From the NCBI RefSeq assembly GCF_001610875.1, contig NZ_CP011272.1:1717988-1781987 (forward strand): a DNA stretch of 64,000 bases, read 5' to 3'. The position numbers were made by a program, and so were the translations under genes. The DNA comes from Pirellula sp. SH-Sr6A. GTDB lineage: Bacteria; Planctomycetota; Planctomycetia; Pirellulales; Pirellulaceae. Position 1 is the stretch's first letter. Each line of letters starts with the position of its first letter. Shown in pieces: positions 34,270 to 43,304 of this stretch. The notes under the pieces are model-generated. The model was not told the origin of the DNA. It saw only the letters and a list, made by a program, of their open reading frames with translations, and searched no databases.

Positions 34270-36225
34270 ATGAGCCCTTACGCGAAACTGCATCGCAAAA
34301 CGATCCCGACGAACAACATGATTCAACATCGAAGTGATAACACAAGCCGATTGATGACGCGAGCGAGGCCGATCGCAGGGACGGCCATGCCATCCTTTTG
34401 CTTTGAAACCATCGCAGAAATGGCTCGATACGCGGCTCATATCGTCGCAGGGCTGGTTCGAGAGCGAGCCGCGTTGGGTCAAAAAACGGTTATCGGCATG
34501 CCGGCCGGCTCGACTCCTTTGACAACGCTGCGCGAGATCATCCGGTTGCATCGCGACGAGGGTCTCGACCTTTCGAGCGTGGAACTCTTTCTGCTCGACG
34601 AGTACTATGGTCTACCTGTTGACAGCCCACAGAGCCACAAATTGTGGCTCGAAACTCAACTGCTGCAGCACGTCAACATTCCAGCCGACCAAGTTCACGT
34701 GCTCGACGGACAGCTGCACCAAAATGATATCGATCTGCACTGCCGACGTTACGATGAGGCGATTCAGCACGCAGGCGGGTTCGATCTTGTATTGCTCGGA
34801 ATCGGGATCAACGGTCATATCGGCTACAACGAACCCTTTTCGGTCAAACGCAGCCGAACAAGACTCTGCACCTTGGACCCGATCACCCGCCGCGGTGTAG
34901 CAAGCGACTTCTTCGGCGAAGAAAATGTACCGACGCAAGCCTTGACAGTCGGTCTCAGCGGAATCTTGGCAGCGCGACGAATCCTGCTGCTGGCCATCGG
35001 CGAGCACAAGGCGAAGATCGTTGTGGAAGCGCTCGAACGACCGATCAATGACCGGGTTCCCGCTTCTTATTTGCAGGAGCATGGGGACGTACGCGTGTTG
35101 CTAGACGGTCCTGCAGCATCGCTTCTCAAGGGGGCGTCGACCCCATGGCTTCTCGGAAATGTCACTTGGGACGACGAATTGATCAAACGAGCCACCCTGT
35201 GGCTTTGCAATCAGACGGGGAAAGCGTTGTTGAAACTCGATGCCGACGATTTTCGTGCCCACGACCTCCACCAACTGCTGCGGCATCATGGACCTGCGGA
35301 ACTGATCGCGCAGAAGGTATTCCGGTGGATGCTCGATACCATCGATTACCACCCCGCTGGAAATAGCTCCAAGAAAGCCCTGTGCTTCAGCCCTCACCCC
35401 GATGACGACGTGATCAGCATGGGTGGGACGCTGATCCGATTGATCGAAGATGGACACGACGTTCATATCGCCTACATGACCAGCGGAAACATCGCCGTCT
35501 TTGATCACGACGCGCGGCGCGTCGCGGAATTGGTGGCAGACTACAACCAAATTTTCGAAATCGATCGAGAGCGATCCTCGCATCTGGCGGAGGATGTGAG
35601 GCAGTCGATCGATAACAAACGGCCTGGACATCCAGACCCAGAAACCATCCTCAAAATCAAAGGATTGATCCGTCAAAACGAAGCGCGTGCAGGAGCGGTC
35701 GCAATCGGTTGCAAAGAGACCAACCTCTACTTTTTGGATTTGCCTTTTTATCGCACCGGCACCATTGCAAAGAAGCCGGTGGGGCCTGAGGACATTGCGA
35801 TCATCGAAGACTTGCTCATCCGAGAAGCGCCCGACCAAATCTACGTCGCCGGCGATCTCGCCGATCCGCACGGTACCCACCGCGTCTGCGCCGAAGCCAT
35901 TTTTGCAGCCCTCGCAAACATGAAAGAACGGGGAGACAAAGTCCCAGATGTTCTCCTCTACCGAGGCGCCTGGCAAGAATACCCGTTGCATGAAATCGAA
36001 ATCGCCGTCCCGCTGAGCCCAAGCGATTTGGCCCTCAAACGGCAAGCGATCTTTATGCACGAAAGCCAAAAAGACAAAGCGCTCTTCCCCGGCTCGGACC
36101 CGCGAGAGTTCTGGCAGCGAGCGGAAGACCGCAATCGGGGAACCGCCGATTCCTACAATCGAATAGGCTTGCCCGAATTTTTTGCCTTGGAGGCTTTCGC
36201 CCGCTGGAAGGGAAATCCCATCTAA
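34270..36225 (+). CDS. nagB: Glucosamine-6-phosphate deaminase fused to a PIG-L/LmbE-type deacetylase
   Basis: 651 residues from ATG 34270, chosen for GGAG nine bases upstream; ATG 34255 and ATG 34354 are possible. The N-terminal half is a NagB isomerase/deaminase: GMPAGSTP, FLLDEYYGL and GIGINGHIGYNEP are its active-site blocks, converting glucosamine-6-P to fructose-6-P and ammonia. The C-terminal 260 residues are a PIG-L-like zinc deacetylase with HPDDD near 378 and DPHGTHR near 535. The fusion may remove the acetyl group and then the amine of amino sugars in one polypeptide; that order is inference. Two-domain proteins of this kind are known from Bacteroidetes and planctomycetes. Confidence 0.88.
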   Translation: MSPYAKLHRKTIPTNNMIQHRSDNTSRLMTRARPIAGTAMPSFCFETIAEMARYAAHIVAGLVRERAALGQKTVIGMPAGSTPLTTLREIIRLHRDEGLDLSSVELFLLDEYYGLPVDSPQSHKLWLETQLLQHVNIPADQVHVLDGQLHQNDIDLHCRRYDEAIQHAGGFDLVLLGIGINGHIGYNEPFSVKRSRTRLCTLDPITRRGVASDFFGEENVPTQALTVGLSGILAARRILLLAIGEHKAKIVVEALERPINDRVPASYLQEHGDVRVLLDGPAASLLKGASTPWLLGNVTWDDELIKRATLWLCNQTGKALLKLDADDFRAHDLHQLLRHHGPAELIAQKVFRWMLDTIDYHPAGNSSKKALCFSPHPDDDVISMGGTLIRLIEDGHDVHIAYMTSGNIAVFDHDARRVAELVADYNQIFEIDRERSSHLAEDVRQSIDNKRPGHPDPETILKIKGLIRQNEARAGAVAIGCKETNLYFLDLPFYRTGTIAKKPVGPEDIAIIEDLLIREAPDQIYVAGDLADPHGTHRVCAEAIFAALANMKERGDKVPDVLLYRGAWQEYPLHEIEIAVPLSPSDLALKRQAIFMHESQKDKALFPGSDPREFWQRAEDRNRGTADSYNRIGLPEFFALEAFARWKGNPI

Positions 36226-36373
36226 AGAACCACCCCCTTGGGGTGCACCGCGCCATTCGGGGGGGTAGCACTAGTGGAACCGGCAACTGGCCGATAAACT
36301 TCTGCCAACTGTCGGACAATCGGCGGTTGGTGAGTGGTACCCATTGGATTGCAACGCGGGAAGTTTTAGTTCC

Positions 36374-37690
36374 ATGAGAGTTTTGGTCGTCGGGAGTGGT
36401 GGTCGGGAACACGCCTTGGCTTGGAAAATCAGCCAAAGTCCACGCGTCACCCGCCTTTGGGTCGCCCCCGGAAACGCAGGTACGGCTTTGGAGGCCGAAA
36501 ACGTTCCCATCGCCGCGGATGATATTGCCGGCCTGGTCGCCTTCGCCAAAAAAGAAAGTGTGGACTTGGTCGTGGTCGGCCCCGAAGTCCCCCTCACCCT
36601 CGGCTTGGTCGACGAGTTGGCCAAGGTCAAGATCCGAGCCTTCGGTCCGAGCAAGGCCGCTGCCCAACTCGAAGGAAGCAAAGTCTTCTGCAAACTCTTG
36701 CTGCGACAAGCGGACGTTCCGACCGCGGACTATCAAGCGTTTCGGGATGCCGACAGCGCCATGCGCTACATCAAAGCCCGCTATCCCAACGAACGAGACA
36801 AAGCTTCCGTCGTGATCAAAGCGGATGGTCTGGCCAGCGGAAAAGGGGTCATCGTCTGCTCCTATCGCGATGAAGCCCTGGAAGCCATCGACCGCATCGG
36901 ACGAAAGAATGAATTCGGACGGGCTGGCTCGCAGATGATCATCGAGGAGCGGCTCGAAGGACCTGAGGCCAGCGTGCTGGCGATCACCGACGGGAAAACG
37001 ATTCTCACCCTGCCCAGCGCCCAGGATCACAAGGCTGCTTACGATGGAGACAAGGGTCCCAACACAGGTGGCATGGGAGCTTACTCGCCCACCCCTGTCG
37101 TCAGCGACGATTTGTTCGAAACGATCGAAGACAAGATTCTCGTACCGACCATCCATACGATGAAACGGAATCGCAAGCCGTTTCGTGGGGTCCTTTACGC
37201 CGGTCTGATGTTGACCCAGGCAGGACCGAAAGTGCTGGAGTACAACGTGCGATTCGGAGACCCCGAATGCCAGCCGCTCCTGATGCGGCTCCAGAGCGAC
37301 TTGCTCGATATCCTCGAAGCAACCGTCGATGGTCGATTGGACGAGATCGATCCCCCCGTATGGGACCCCCGTCCTGCGATTTGCGTCGTCGTCGCCAGCC
37401 AAGGCTATCCTGGAGCCTACGAAAATGGCCGACCTATTACCGGTCTAGAGAAGGCAGCTGACCTTCCCGATGTGAAGGTTTTCCACGCGGGAACCAAGCT
37501 CGTGGACGGTACCGTGGTAACCAATGGCGGACGCGTGCTGGGCGTGACCGCTTTGGGCGCGAATCTATCGGCAGCTAAACTCAATGCCTACACCGCGGTT
37601 CAAGCCGTTCGCTGGCCCGGCGCCTGGTGTCGCAAAGATATCAGCGACAAAGCGGCCGCCTACTTGGCAGCCTCCGCTACCGAGAGCTAG
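36374..37690 (+). CDS. purD: Phosphoribosylamine--glycine ligase
   Basis: 438 residues from ATG 36374 (MRVLVVGSGGREHALAWK, the canonical start); the frame could begin ten codons earlier. GAR synthetase, second step of purine synthesis: joins glycine to phosphoribosylamine with ATP. ATP-grasp features are clear: VVIKADGLASGKGVIVC around 143-158, the segment GPEASVLAITDG, DHKAAYDGDKGPNTGGMGAYSP split around residues 223-240, and the terminal VLEYNVRFGDPE near 290. Rightward, 148 bases after the nagB fusion, probably its own unit. No other pur genes are adjacent. Confidence 0.95.
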   Translation: MRVLVVGSGGREHALAWKISQSPRVTRLWVAPGNAGTALEAENVPIAADDIAGLVAFAKKESVDLVVVGPEVPLTLGLVDELAKVKIRAFGPSKAAAQLEGSKVFCKLLLRQADVPTADYQAFRDADSAMRYIKARYPNERDKASVVIKADGLASGKGVIVCSYRDEALEAIDRIGRKNEFGRAGSQMIIEERLEGPEASVLAITDGKTILTLPSAQDHKAAYDGDKGPNTGGMGAYSPTPVVSDDLFETIEDKILVPTIHTMKRNRKPFRGVLYAGLMLTQAGPKVLEYNVRFGDPECQPLLMRLQSDLLDILEATVDGRLDEIDPPVWDPRPAICVVVASQGYPGAYENGRPITGLEKAADLPDVKVFHAGTKLVDGTVVTNGGRVLGVTALGANLSAAKLNAYTAVQAVRWPGAWCRKDISDKAAAYLAASATES

Positions 37691-37730
37691 CGGGCTGAAT
37701 GCGAGCAGTTCGAAGGACGTTGAAACTCGC

Positions 37731-40466
37731 CTAATACGGCATCTCATCATCGTCCATGTCGCCATCGCCGTCCCCATCTCCATCCCCTTCGTCGTCCTCA
37801 TCGAGAATCTCGTCTGCGGAAGCTCGATAGCCTTGGAAGGCGACTCCAGGCCGATCATGCAATGGCTCCTCGTCCGGGGTCACATCCATAATTTCGGGTT
37901 CGATCGAATAGCACTGTCGCTGCGCTTCCAACGCAAGTGCAGCCGCTTGTTCGGAGTCGTCCGCCAGAACACCCCAGTGAGCTACATAACCGGTCCAATC
38001 CCCTTGTTCAGGCAAACAGCCAGGGAACGATTCCCATTGATCGTCTAATGGTTGTAGAACACTGACATGGAACAGCTGCAAGTCGCGTGGCTTCTCATGC
38101 GCTCGTCGCTCTGCGAAATAGTCCTCCGGCGTCATACCGCACTGCAACAGCCGTGTCTCGACGTGCTGCTGAAGATCGCGAGCATGCGGAATAAGTTTGG
38201 CAGCCCGCCACAGGCGATCCATGGCCGAGGAAATTCCCCCGTGGGTCAGAGCGTCCGAGGAGACGAGCGATCGGGACAGCCCATGGGTAATGGAATGGCG
38301 AGCGCGTACGAAGTTCCCAAGCATGGCATACGCCTCCGCTTGGATGGCATCGATGTGAACGCCGATTCCTTCGAACTCCTTGATCTCTTTTTCGATCGCC
38401 TCGAGCGCTTCGTCAGGTTTCTTCAATTCCAATAGCCCGATGGCCAGGTAGTAGTAGCACCATGGCACAGGCGGAAAACGTTCTAGCAGCGTCTTCAGAT
38501 AACTGACTTGTAGCTCGTGCATGCTCAAAGCGTGCGCCCGCATTGCCGCTTCAAAGAACAACTCCGGACTACTTCCCCCTTCTCGGATGCAGAGGTCGAG
38601 CACATAGTGAGCGTCGCTATTGCGTTCGGTGTTCATGTAGATGCGTGCTAAAGCCAACGCGGCATCCTCGCGCGAGCGGTCCAGTTTGAAAGCTCTGGCG
38701 TAACAACGTTCGGCCTCGCCCGCGTTATCGATGTATTCAAAGATCTCCCCAGCGCGATAATTGTTGTTCACGCTGTTCGAATCCAATTGTAATGACTTGC
38801 GAACCAACTGATCCAAGCGTTCGCTCTCGATAACTGCGGGAGGTAGTTCTTCGGTCAAGTTGGCAAAATCCAGATTCGAAAACTGCTCAAAGCGCTCCGC
38901 TGCATTCACCGCCATCCCCAGCCGGGCCAAAAGAGATATCAAGTAACCCGTTTCTTGGAACCCAGAAACCAATCCGTTGGCCCACGTCCATATGGCTCGA
39001 TAATCGCTCCCTGGACTGATCAAGTAGATCATGAAATAGAGGGCACGCCCTATATCCTCGGGGTGACTCCAGTCCCGATTCTGACTAAGCAATAATTCAG
39101 ATCGAAACGCCTCGATGTCCATATCCTCCGCCGAAGTATCTCGGGCCGCTTGGAGTCGTTTTGCAAAGTCCTCCAACCATTTGAAGAGGGGAGTATCGGA
39201 CGAAATAGGGTAGTATCCGGCCGGAACCTTTTCCGTCTCCGGCTCGCTCCCGCTCGTTGACAATCCATCGCTCGCGTCTGTATGCTCGTCGGCCACTGCA
39301 GCCAAGGGCGTTGGAGTCGGTGACCGATTCTTTTTTAATACGGTACCAATCGGAGTGATGTCGTATTGGGAATCCAGGATCTGCGTGAGCCGCCGCACAG
39401 AATGCCAGTCATTGGACTTCGTCGCTGCCGCCTCCAACGGTGCAGCGATTCGTTTCGCCGATTCCCAGTCTCCTTTGAGTCGTTTGATCGCGACAAGGCG
39501 AATGCCCGTCTCCAACCACTTCGACGTCGCATGCGTTTGTTTGAGCGAGCGAATCCAAGGTGTAAGCATCTGTTCGGCTTCCGACCACGAACCGTTCATC
39601 GCGTGCTGAAGCGCGGTCAAGCAATCGACATCGAGATCGTACTCGGGGCATTCATCTCGCGGAGGAAGCTGCCCGAAAGCCTGTTCCACGCGTTCGTCGA
39701 GGGAGAGCCCTTCGAGGGTGTCGAGGGTTTGGAGTTCGAAGGCGACCGAGGCTTTCGCTCCAAGTGGATCGTTGACCGTACTCAGACCGGCGAGCTCCCA
39801 CGCTTTGTCGAGGCGCTGTCGGGCACTGTCATGCTGGCCATCGAACATATCGAGCGTCGCCAGCTTGAGAATCGCCAGCCATCGACGGTCCCCTCGATCG
39901 GAGAAATCTCCGTCCTGCTTGAGAACTTGATTGCAGTGATACCGAGCTAACTCGTAGTCGTCGGCCGCTTTATGAATGTCGCATGCATATTCCCGAAAGC
40001 ATCCGATGCAGGATAGTTTGCCGATCCGCCGGCAAACATCCATACCGCCGGTGAGACACTCCTGCATCCCCTCGGAGTTAAAGCCTTCGATTTCACCGGT
40101 CGCTTCTGCCAGGACCTCGTAGGCGCAGGCGCACATGGCGTACTTCAGCCCTTCGTATTCGTTGAGCTCCAGCTCGGGTTCGATCTTTCGGGCCTGCTCT
40201 TCGTTTTCAAATATTGCGATTAACTCGATCGCCCGTTCGCGAACCATTTCAAACTGCAAACGACGCTGCGCCAAATTCATCTGAAAGAAGGTCGCAATGA
40301 CGTAGTAGAGCAAGCTGCATTCGGATTTGGCGCGATGCCTTAGCTCCCCGTAGAGGAGAAAGGCAGACTCGCAAAACGACCGCTCCATAAGCTCGCCGGC
40401 CCTTTGGCTCATTCCAGCAAGCTCCTGCGCGATGGCTTCCTGTTCCTTTTTGGGCTGTTTCGCCAA
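37731..40466 (-). CDS. Large TPR-type repeat protein with acidic tail
   Basis: 911 residues, no signal peptide. Most of it is helical-repeat sequence; tetratricopeptide-like units are clearest at about 600-760 (AGEIFEYIDNAGEAERCYARAFKLD, ALALARIYMNTERNSDAHYVLDL, YYLAIGLLELKKPDEALEAIEKEI are read as separate units). A Ser/Pro/Thr-rich linker lies at about 370-400. The last 25 residues are a run of Asp/Glu/Gly (DEDDEGDGDGDGDGD). No catalytic motif. TPR arrays act as protein-binding scaffolds. The partner is unknown. Convergent with purD. Confidence 0.75.
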   Translation of the reverse strand: MAKQPKKEQEAIAQELAGMSQRAGELMERSFCESAFLLYGELRHRAKSECSLLYYVIATFFQMNLAQRRLQFEMVRERAIELIAIFENEEQARKIEPELELNEYEGLKYAMCACAYEVLAEATGEIEGFNSEGMQECLTGGMDVCRRIGKLSCIGCFREYACDIHKAADDYELARYHCNQVLKQDGDFSDRGDRRWLAILKLATLDMFDGQHDSARQRLDKAWELAGLSTVNDPLGAKASVAFELQTLDTLEGLSLDERVEQAFGQLPPRDECPEYDLDVDCLTALQHAMNGSWSEAEQMLTPWIRSLKQTHATSKWLETGIRLVAIKRLKGDWESAKRIAAPLEAAATKSNDWHSVRRLTQILDSQYDITPIGTVLKKNRSPTPTPLAAVADEHTDASDGLSTSGSEPETEKVPAGYYPISSDTPLFKWLEDFAKRLQAARDTSAEDMDIEAFRSELLLSQNRDWSHPEDIGRALYFMIYLISPGSDYRAIWTWANGLVSGFQETGYLISLLARLGMAVNAAERFEQFSNLDFANLTEELPPAVIESERLDQLVRKSLQLDSNSVNNNYRAGEIFEYIDNAGEAERCYARAFKLDRSREDAALALARIYMNTERNSDAHYVLDLCIREGGSSPELFFEAAMRAHALSMHELQVSYLKTLLERFPPVPWCYYYLAIGLLELKKPDEALEAIEKEIKEFEGIGVHIDAIQAEAYAMLGNFVRARHSITHGLSRSLVSSDALTHGGISSAMDRLWRAAKLIPHARDLQQHVETRLLQCGMTPEDYFAERRAHEKPRDLQLFHVSVLQPLDDQWESFPGCLPEQGDWTGYVAHWGVLADDSEQAAALALEAQRQCYSIEPEIMDVTPDEEPLHDRPGVAFQGYRASADEILDEDDEGDGDGDGDGDMDDDEMPY

Positions 40467-40910
40467 TTTTCACTCCGATTCCTACGCGTTTGCATCCCTT
40501 GCAAGCCCCCCATCTCGGCCAGTGGGCCACCTCGTCGTGTGGGGGACGGCCTCCGAGAATTGTAGCGAAAAAAAGGAGCTCGGTCCCGAATCCCCTCCCT
40601 CCCATCTCGTTTCGCACCCCCGCCGGCTTCGAGTTTCGGAAAGATTCCGCTATAACATGTCCCCTTCGAAGCTCTCCACACTTCCCGATCGGCACCTTCG
40701 CAAGAGGAACGGTCCCCCCTCACACGGGGAGAACAGGGAGGGGATGGCTCGATGGGTGCGAGTACACGGGGTGTGCGTACAAGGGCGGTTTAGCCTGCGT
40801 GCGCACGATTCGTTTGTAGTGCGTGCGCTTGGTTAGTTTGGTGTGCACGTGCACGGTCTTTGCGGTTTGCATTGGCACGGTAGTTTTTCCCTCTCTTGCG
40901 GCGTTCGATC
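40467..40910. promoter_or_regulatory. Divergent gap upstream of the TPR protein and the Gfo/Idh gene
   Basis: 444 bases. A possible rightward promoter is TTCGAG (40628-40633), 17 bases, TATAAC (40651-40656); the -10 is good and the -35 poor. A degenerate 24-bp tandem repeat (40772-40867) sits just before the start of the oxidoreductase gene. No gene is evident. Confidence 0.4.
40772..40867. repeat. Degenerate 24-bp tandem repeat, about four units
   Basis: Units at 40772, 40796, 40820 and 40844, each about 24 bases. The middle two are the clearest (both start TGCGTGCGC, 18 of 24 identical). The outer ones are decayed. The repeat has the same period as the one at 4744-4791 but a different sequence. 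It lies in the 5' leader of the Gfo/Idh gene. Confidence 0.5.
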
Positions 40911-42029
40911 ATGACAGACAAAAAGTTTCGGGTTGCGATGGTCGGTTTGGGTTTCGGGGCGGAGTTTATCCCCATTTACCAGCGCCATCCCAATGCGGAG
41001 GTCGTTGCCATTTGCCGGCGAAATGAAAAAGAACTTCATGCGACAGGAGACCGATTCGGAATCGCGAGTCGCTACCAAGAATTCGAGAAGGTGCTCGCCG
41101 ATCCCAATATCGACTTTGTCCATATCAACTCTCCGATCCCCGACCACGCTTGGATGAGTATCGAAGCTCTCCGAGCCGGCAAGCATGTCATGTGCACGGT
41201 CCCGATGGCAACCACCATCGAGGACTGCGACAAGGTTTGCCAAGCGGTGGCCGATACCGGACTGAAATACATGATGGCGGAGACCGTTGTGTATAGTCGC
41301 GAATTTCTGTTCCTCAAAGAGCTGTATGAACGAGGCGAATTGGGGAAGATCCAATACATGGCAGCGAGCCACCCGCAAGATATGGATGGTTGGCCTGAGT
41401 ATTGGGAACGAATGATCCCGATGCATTACGCGACGCACGTGGTCTCTCCGGTGCTCGGTCTGGTAAATGGTAGCGCCGAGTACGTGTCATGCTTCGGGTC
41501 CGGGACCATTCGCGACGAGTTGGCCAAAAAATCTGGCAATCGATTCGCCGTCGAAAGTTGCCATATCAAGATCAAGGACAGCGATGTCGCAGCCCACATC
41601 TGGCGGTTCCTGTTCGATACCGCCCGACAATACCGTGAAAGCTTCGACGTCTATGGTACGAAAAAGAGTTTCGAATGGTCGCTCGTCGAGGGCCAGCCCC
41701 ACGTGATACATACGGCCAAACTCCCCGAACACGAAATCCCCATGTTGGTGGAAGTCCCCGATTACGCACATTTGCTCCCAGAACCGATTCGCATGTTCAC
41801 GCAGTCGATTCAAGACGCCGATCACCTTTCGTTTATCCAAGGGGGTGGACACGGTGGTTCGCACCCTCACTTGGTGCACGAGTTTGTTTCGGCTTTGTGC
41901 GAAGATCGCGACCCTTGGCCCAATGCGATCACCAGCGCGAACTGGACCTGTGTTGGTATTTGCGCCCACCAGAGCGCACTGGAGGGGGGCAAGATCGTTC
42001 CGCTCCCCGCATTCACCTTGGCTCAATAA
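40911..42029 (+). CDS. Gfo/Idh/MocA-family oxidoreductase-like protein
   Basis: 372 residues from ATG 40911. The N-terminal Rossmann fold has VGLGFGAEF (11-19). The family motif that supplies a catalytic Lys, normally CEKP, is CTVP here (residues 95-98), with Val in the Lys position. The C-terminal alpha/beta domain (about 130-330) is intact and includes a HGGSHPHLVHEFV block. Members usually oxidise or isomerise sugars and inositols with NAD(P). The missing Lys suggests a different reaction or a substrate-binding role. The next gene, an M16 peptidase, follows after 15 bases, so they may be co-transcribed, without a metabolic link that I can see. Confidence 0.78.
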   Translation: MTDKKFRVAMVGLGFGAEFIPIYQRHPNAEVVAICRRNEKELHATGDRFGIASRYQEFEKVLADPNIDFVHINSPIPDHAWMSIEALRAGKHVMCTVPMATTIEDCDKVCQAVADTGLKYMMAETVVYSREFLFLKELYERGELGKIQYMAASHPQDMDGWPEYWERMIPMHYATHVVSPVLGLVNGSAEYVSCFGSGTIRDELAKKSGNRFAVESCHIKIKDSDVAAHIWRFLFDTARQYRESFDVYGTKKSFEWSLVEGQPHVIHTAKLPEHEIPMLVEVPDYAHLLPEPIRMFTQSIQDADHLSFIQGGGHGGSHPHLVHEFVSALCEDRDPWPNAITSANWTCVGICAHQSALEGGKIVPLPAFTLAQ

Positions 42030-42044
42030 TCGGCGCAATCGGAT

Positions 42045-43304
42045 ATGCAACAAACGGTCTTCCACCATCGGTTCCCGAACGGGCTCGTTCTGCTTGGAGA
42101 GCCGATGCCTTGGCTGGAATCGGTCGCCTTTACCCTGCTCACTCCCGTCGGAACGGCGCACGAGCCCACAGGACGGGAAGGGCTGGCGGGACTTACTTTG
42201 GAAATGATGCAGCGTGGCGCAGGGGACTTCGATTCCCGCGCGATCGTCGAGGAATTGGATTTCCTCGGAGTCGAACGATCCAGTTCGGTGACCACGTTCC
42301 ACACATCGATCAGCATGGCGTCGATGGCGAGCGTTTTCGAGCCGACTCTTCGCATCGCGGTTTCCATGTTGCGGACCCCCCATTTTCCAGATGATGAACT
42401 GGAAGAAGCGAGGCAGTCGTGTCTGCTCGAACTCGCGTCGATCGAAGATGACCCGGCCCAAAAGTGTTTCAAAGAACTAAAACGTATTCGCTTCGGGGAA
42501 ACCTACGGCCGTTCCTCACTCGGAACCGAAGAGGGGCTCACCGCCATCGACATGGACGACTGCCGTTCATTTTGGGAGCAAGGCGTGACATCGCACGGGG
42601 CGATCCTGAGCGTCGCGGGCAATTTCGAATGGGAAAAGCTCATCCCGCTCGTGGAAAAACTGCTTGGAGACTGGGACGCTGGCCAATCGCCGAAACCTCC
42701 AAACGTGGTCACCATTCCGCAGATCAAACATATCTACCACGACAGCCAGCAGACACACATTGCACTGGCCTATGATTCGGTTCCTTATCAGCATCCAGAA
42801 TACTATCGCGGTCGAGGTTTGGTGGGCATTCTAAGCGACGGAATGAGTTCGCGATTGTTTATCGAAGTGCGAGAGAAACGCGGGCTCGTTTATGCAGTTT
42901 CCGCCTCGGTGCACTCGCTTGATCGGTGCGGTAGTGTCCTATGTTACGCAGGAACGACAGCTCCGCGAGCGCAAGAAACACTAGAAGTAACACTGCAAAC
43001 GATTCAATCGCTCGCCAACGGTATCGAACCCGATGAACTTTCCAGATTGAAGTCCCGTGTCCGCACCTCGCTCGTGATGGAACAGGAGAGCAGCAGTTCT
43101 CGCAGCTCTCAAATGGCCTACGACTGGATTTACCTGGGGCGCGTTCCGACGCGTCAGGAAGTGCTCGCAGAGGTCGAGAAATTGACTTGCGAAAACATGG
43201 TCGAGTTTTTCCGTAACCACCCACCGAGCAATTGGACGATGGTCACCATCGGCCCCGAGCCCATCGCATTTCCCTCTGGAGCAATCGCAGATGCAGTTTC
43301 GTAG
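42045..43304 (+). CDS. M16-family peptidase-like subunit lacking the zinc motif
   Basis: 419 residues. It has the two-lobe M16 pattern: an N-terminal lobe with LTPVGTAHEPTGREGLAGLT, and a C-terminal lobe with REKRGLVYAVSASV around 280, matching the R/Y block of M16 C-domains. Where active subunits have HxxEH this one reads GLAGLTLEMM, so no zinc site. Such subunits pair with a catalytic M16 protein, as in mitochondrial processing peptidase or PqqF-type partners. The catalytic subunit follows, overlapping by 14 bases. Confidence 0.85.
   Translation: MQQTVFHHRFPNGLVLLGEPMPWLESVAFTLLTPVGTAHEPTGREGLAGLTLEMMQRGAGDFDSRAIVEELDFLGVERSSSVTTFHTSISMASMASVFEPTLRIAVSMLRTPHFPDDELEEARQSCLLELASIEDDPAQKCFKELKRIRFGETYGRSSLGTEEGLTAIDMDDCRSFWEQGVTSHGAILSVAGNFEWEKLIPLVEKLLGDWDAGQSPKPPNVVTIPQIKHIYHDSQQTHIALAYDSVPYQHPEYYRGRGLVGILSDGMSSRLFIEVREKRGLVYAVSASVHSLDRCGSVLCYAGTTAPRAQETLEVTLQTIQSLANGIEPDELSRLKSRVRTSLVMEQESSSSRSSQMAYDWIYLGRVPTRQEVLAEVEKLTCENMVEFFRNHPPSNWTMVTIGPEPIAFPSGAIADAVS

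Noticed and set aside
36231-36245. CACCCC-CTT-GGGGTG hairpin after the nagB fusion
   Set aside because: Only six base pairs with a three-base loop and no T-run on the relevant strand; too weak to call a terminator.
36053-37402. 449-codon leftward open frame
   Set aside because: Antisense to purD and the end of the nagB fusion, both clearly recognisable.
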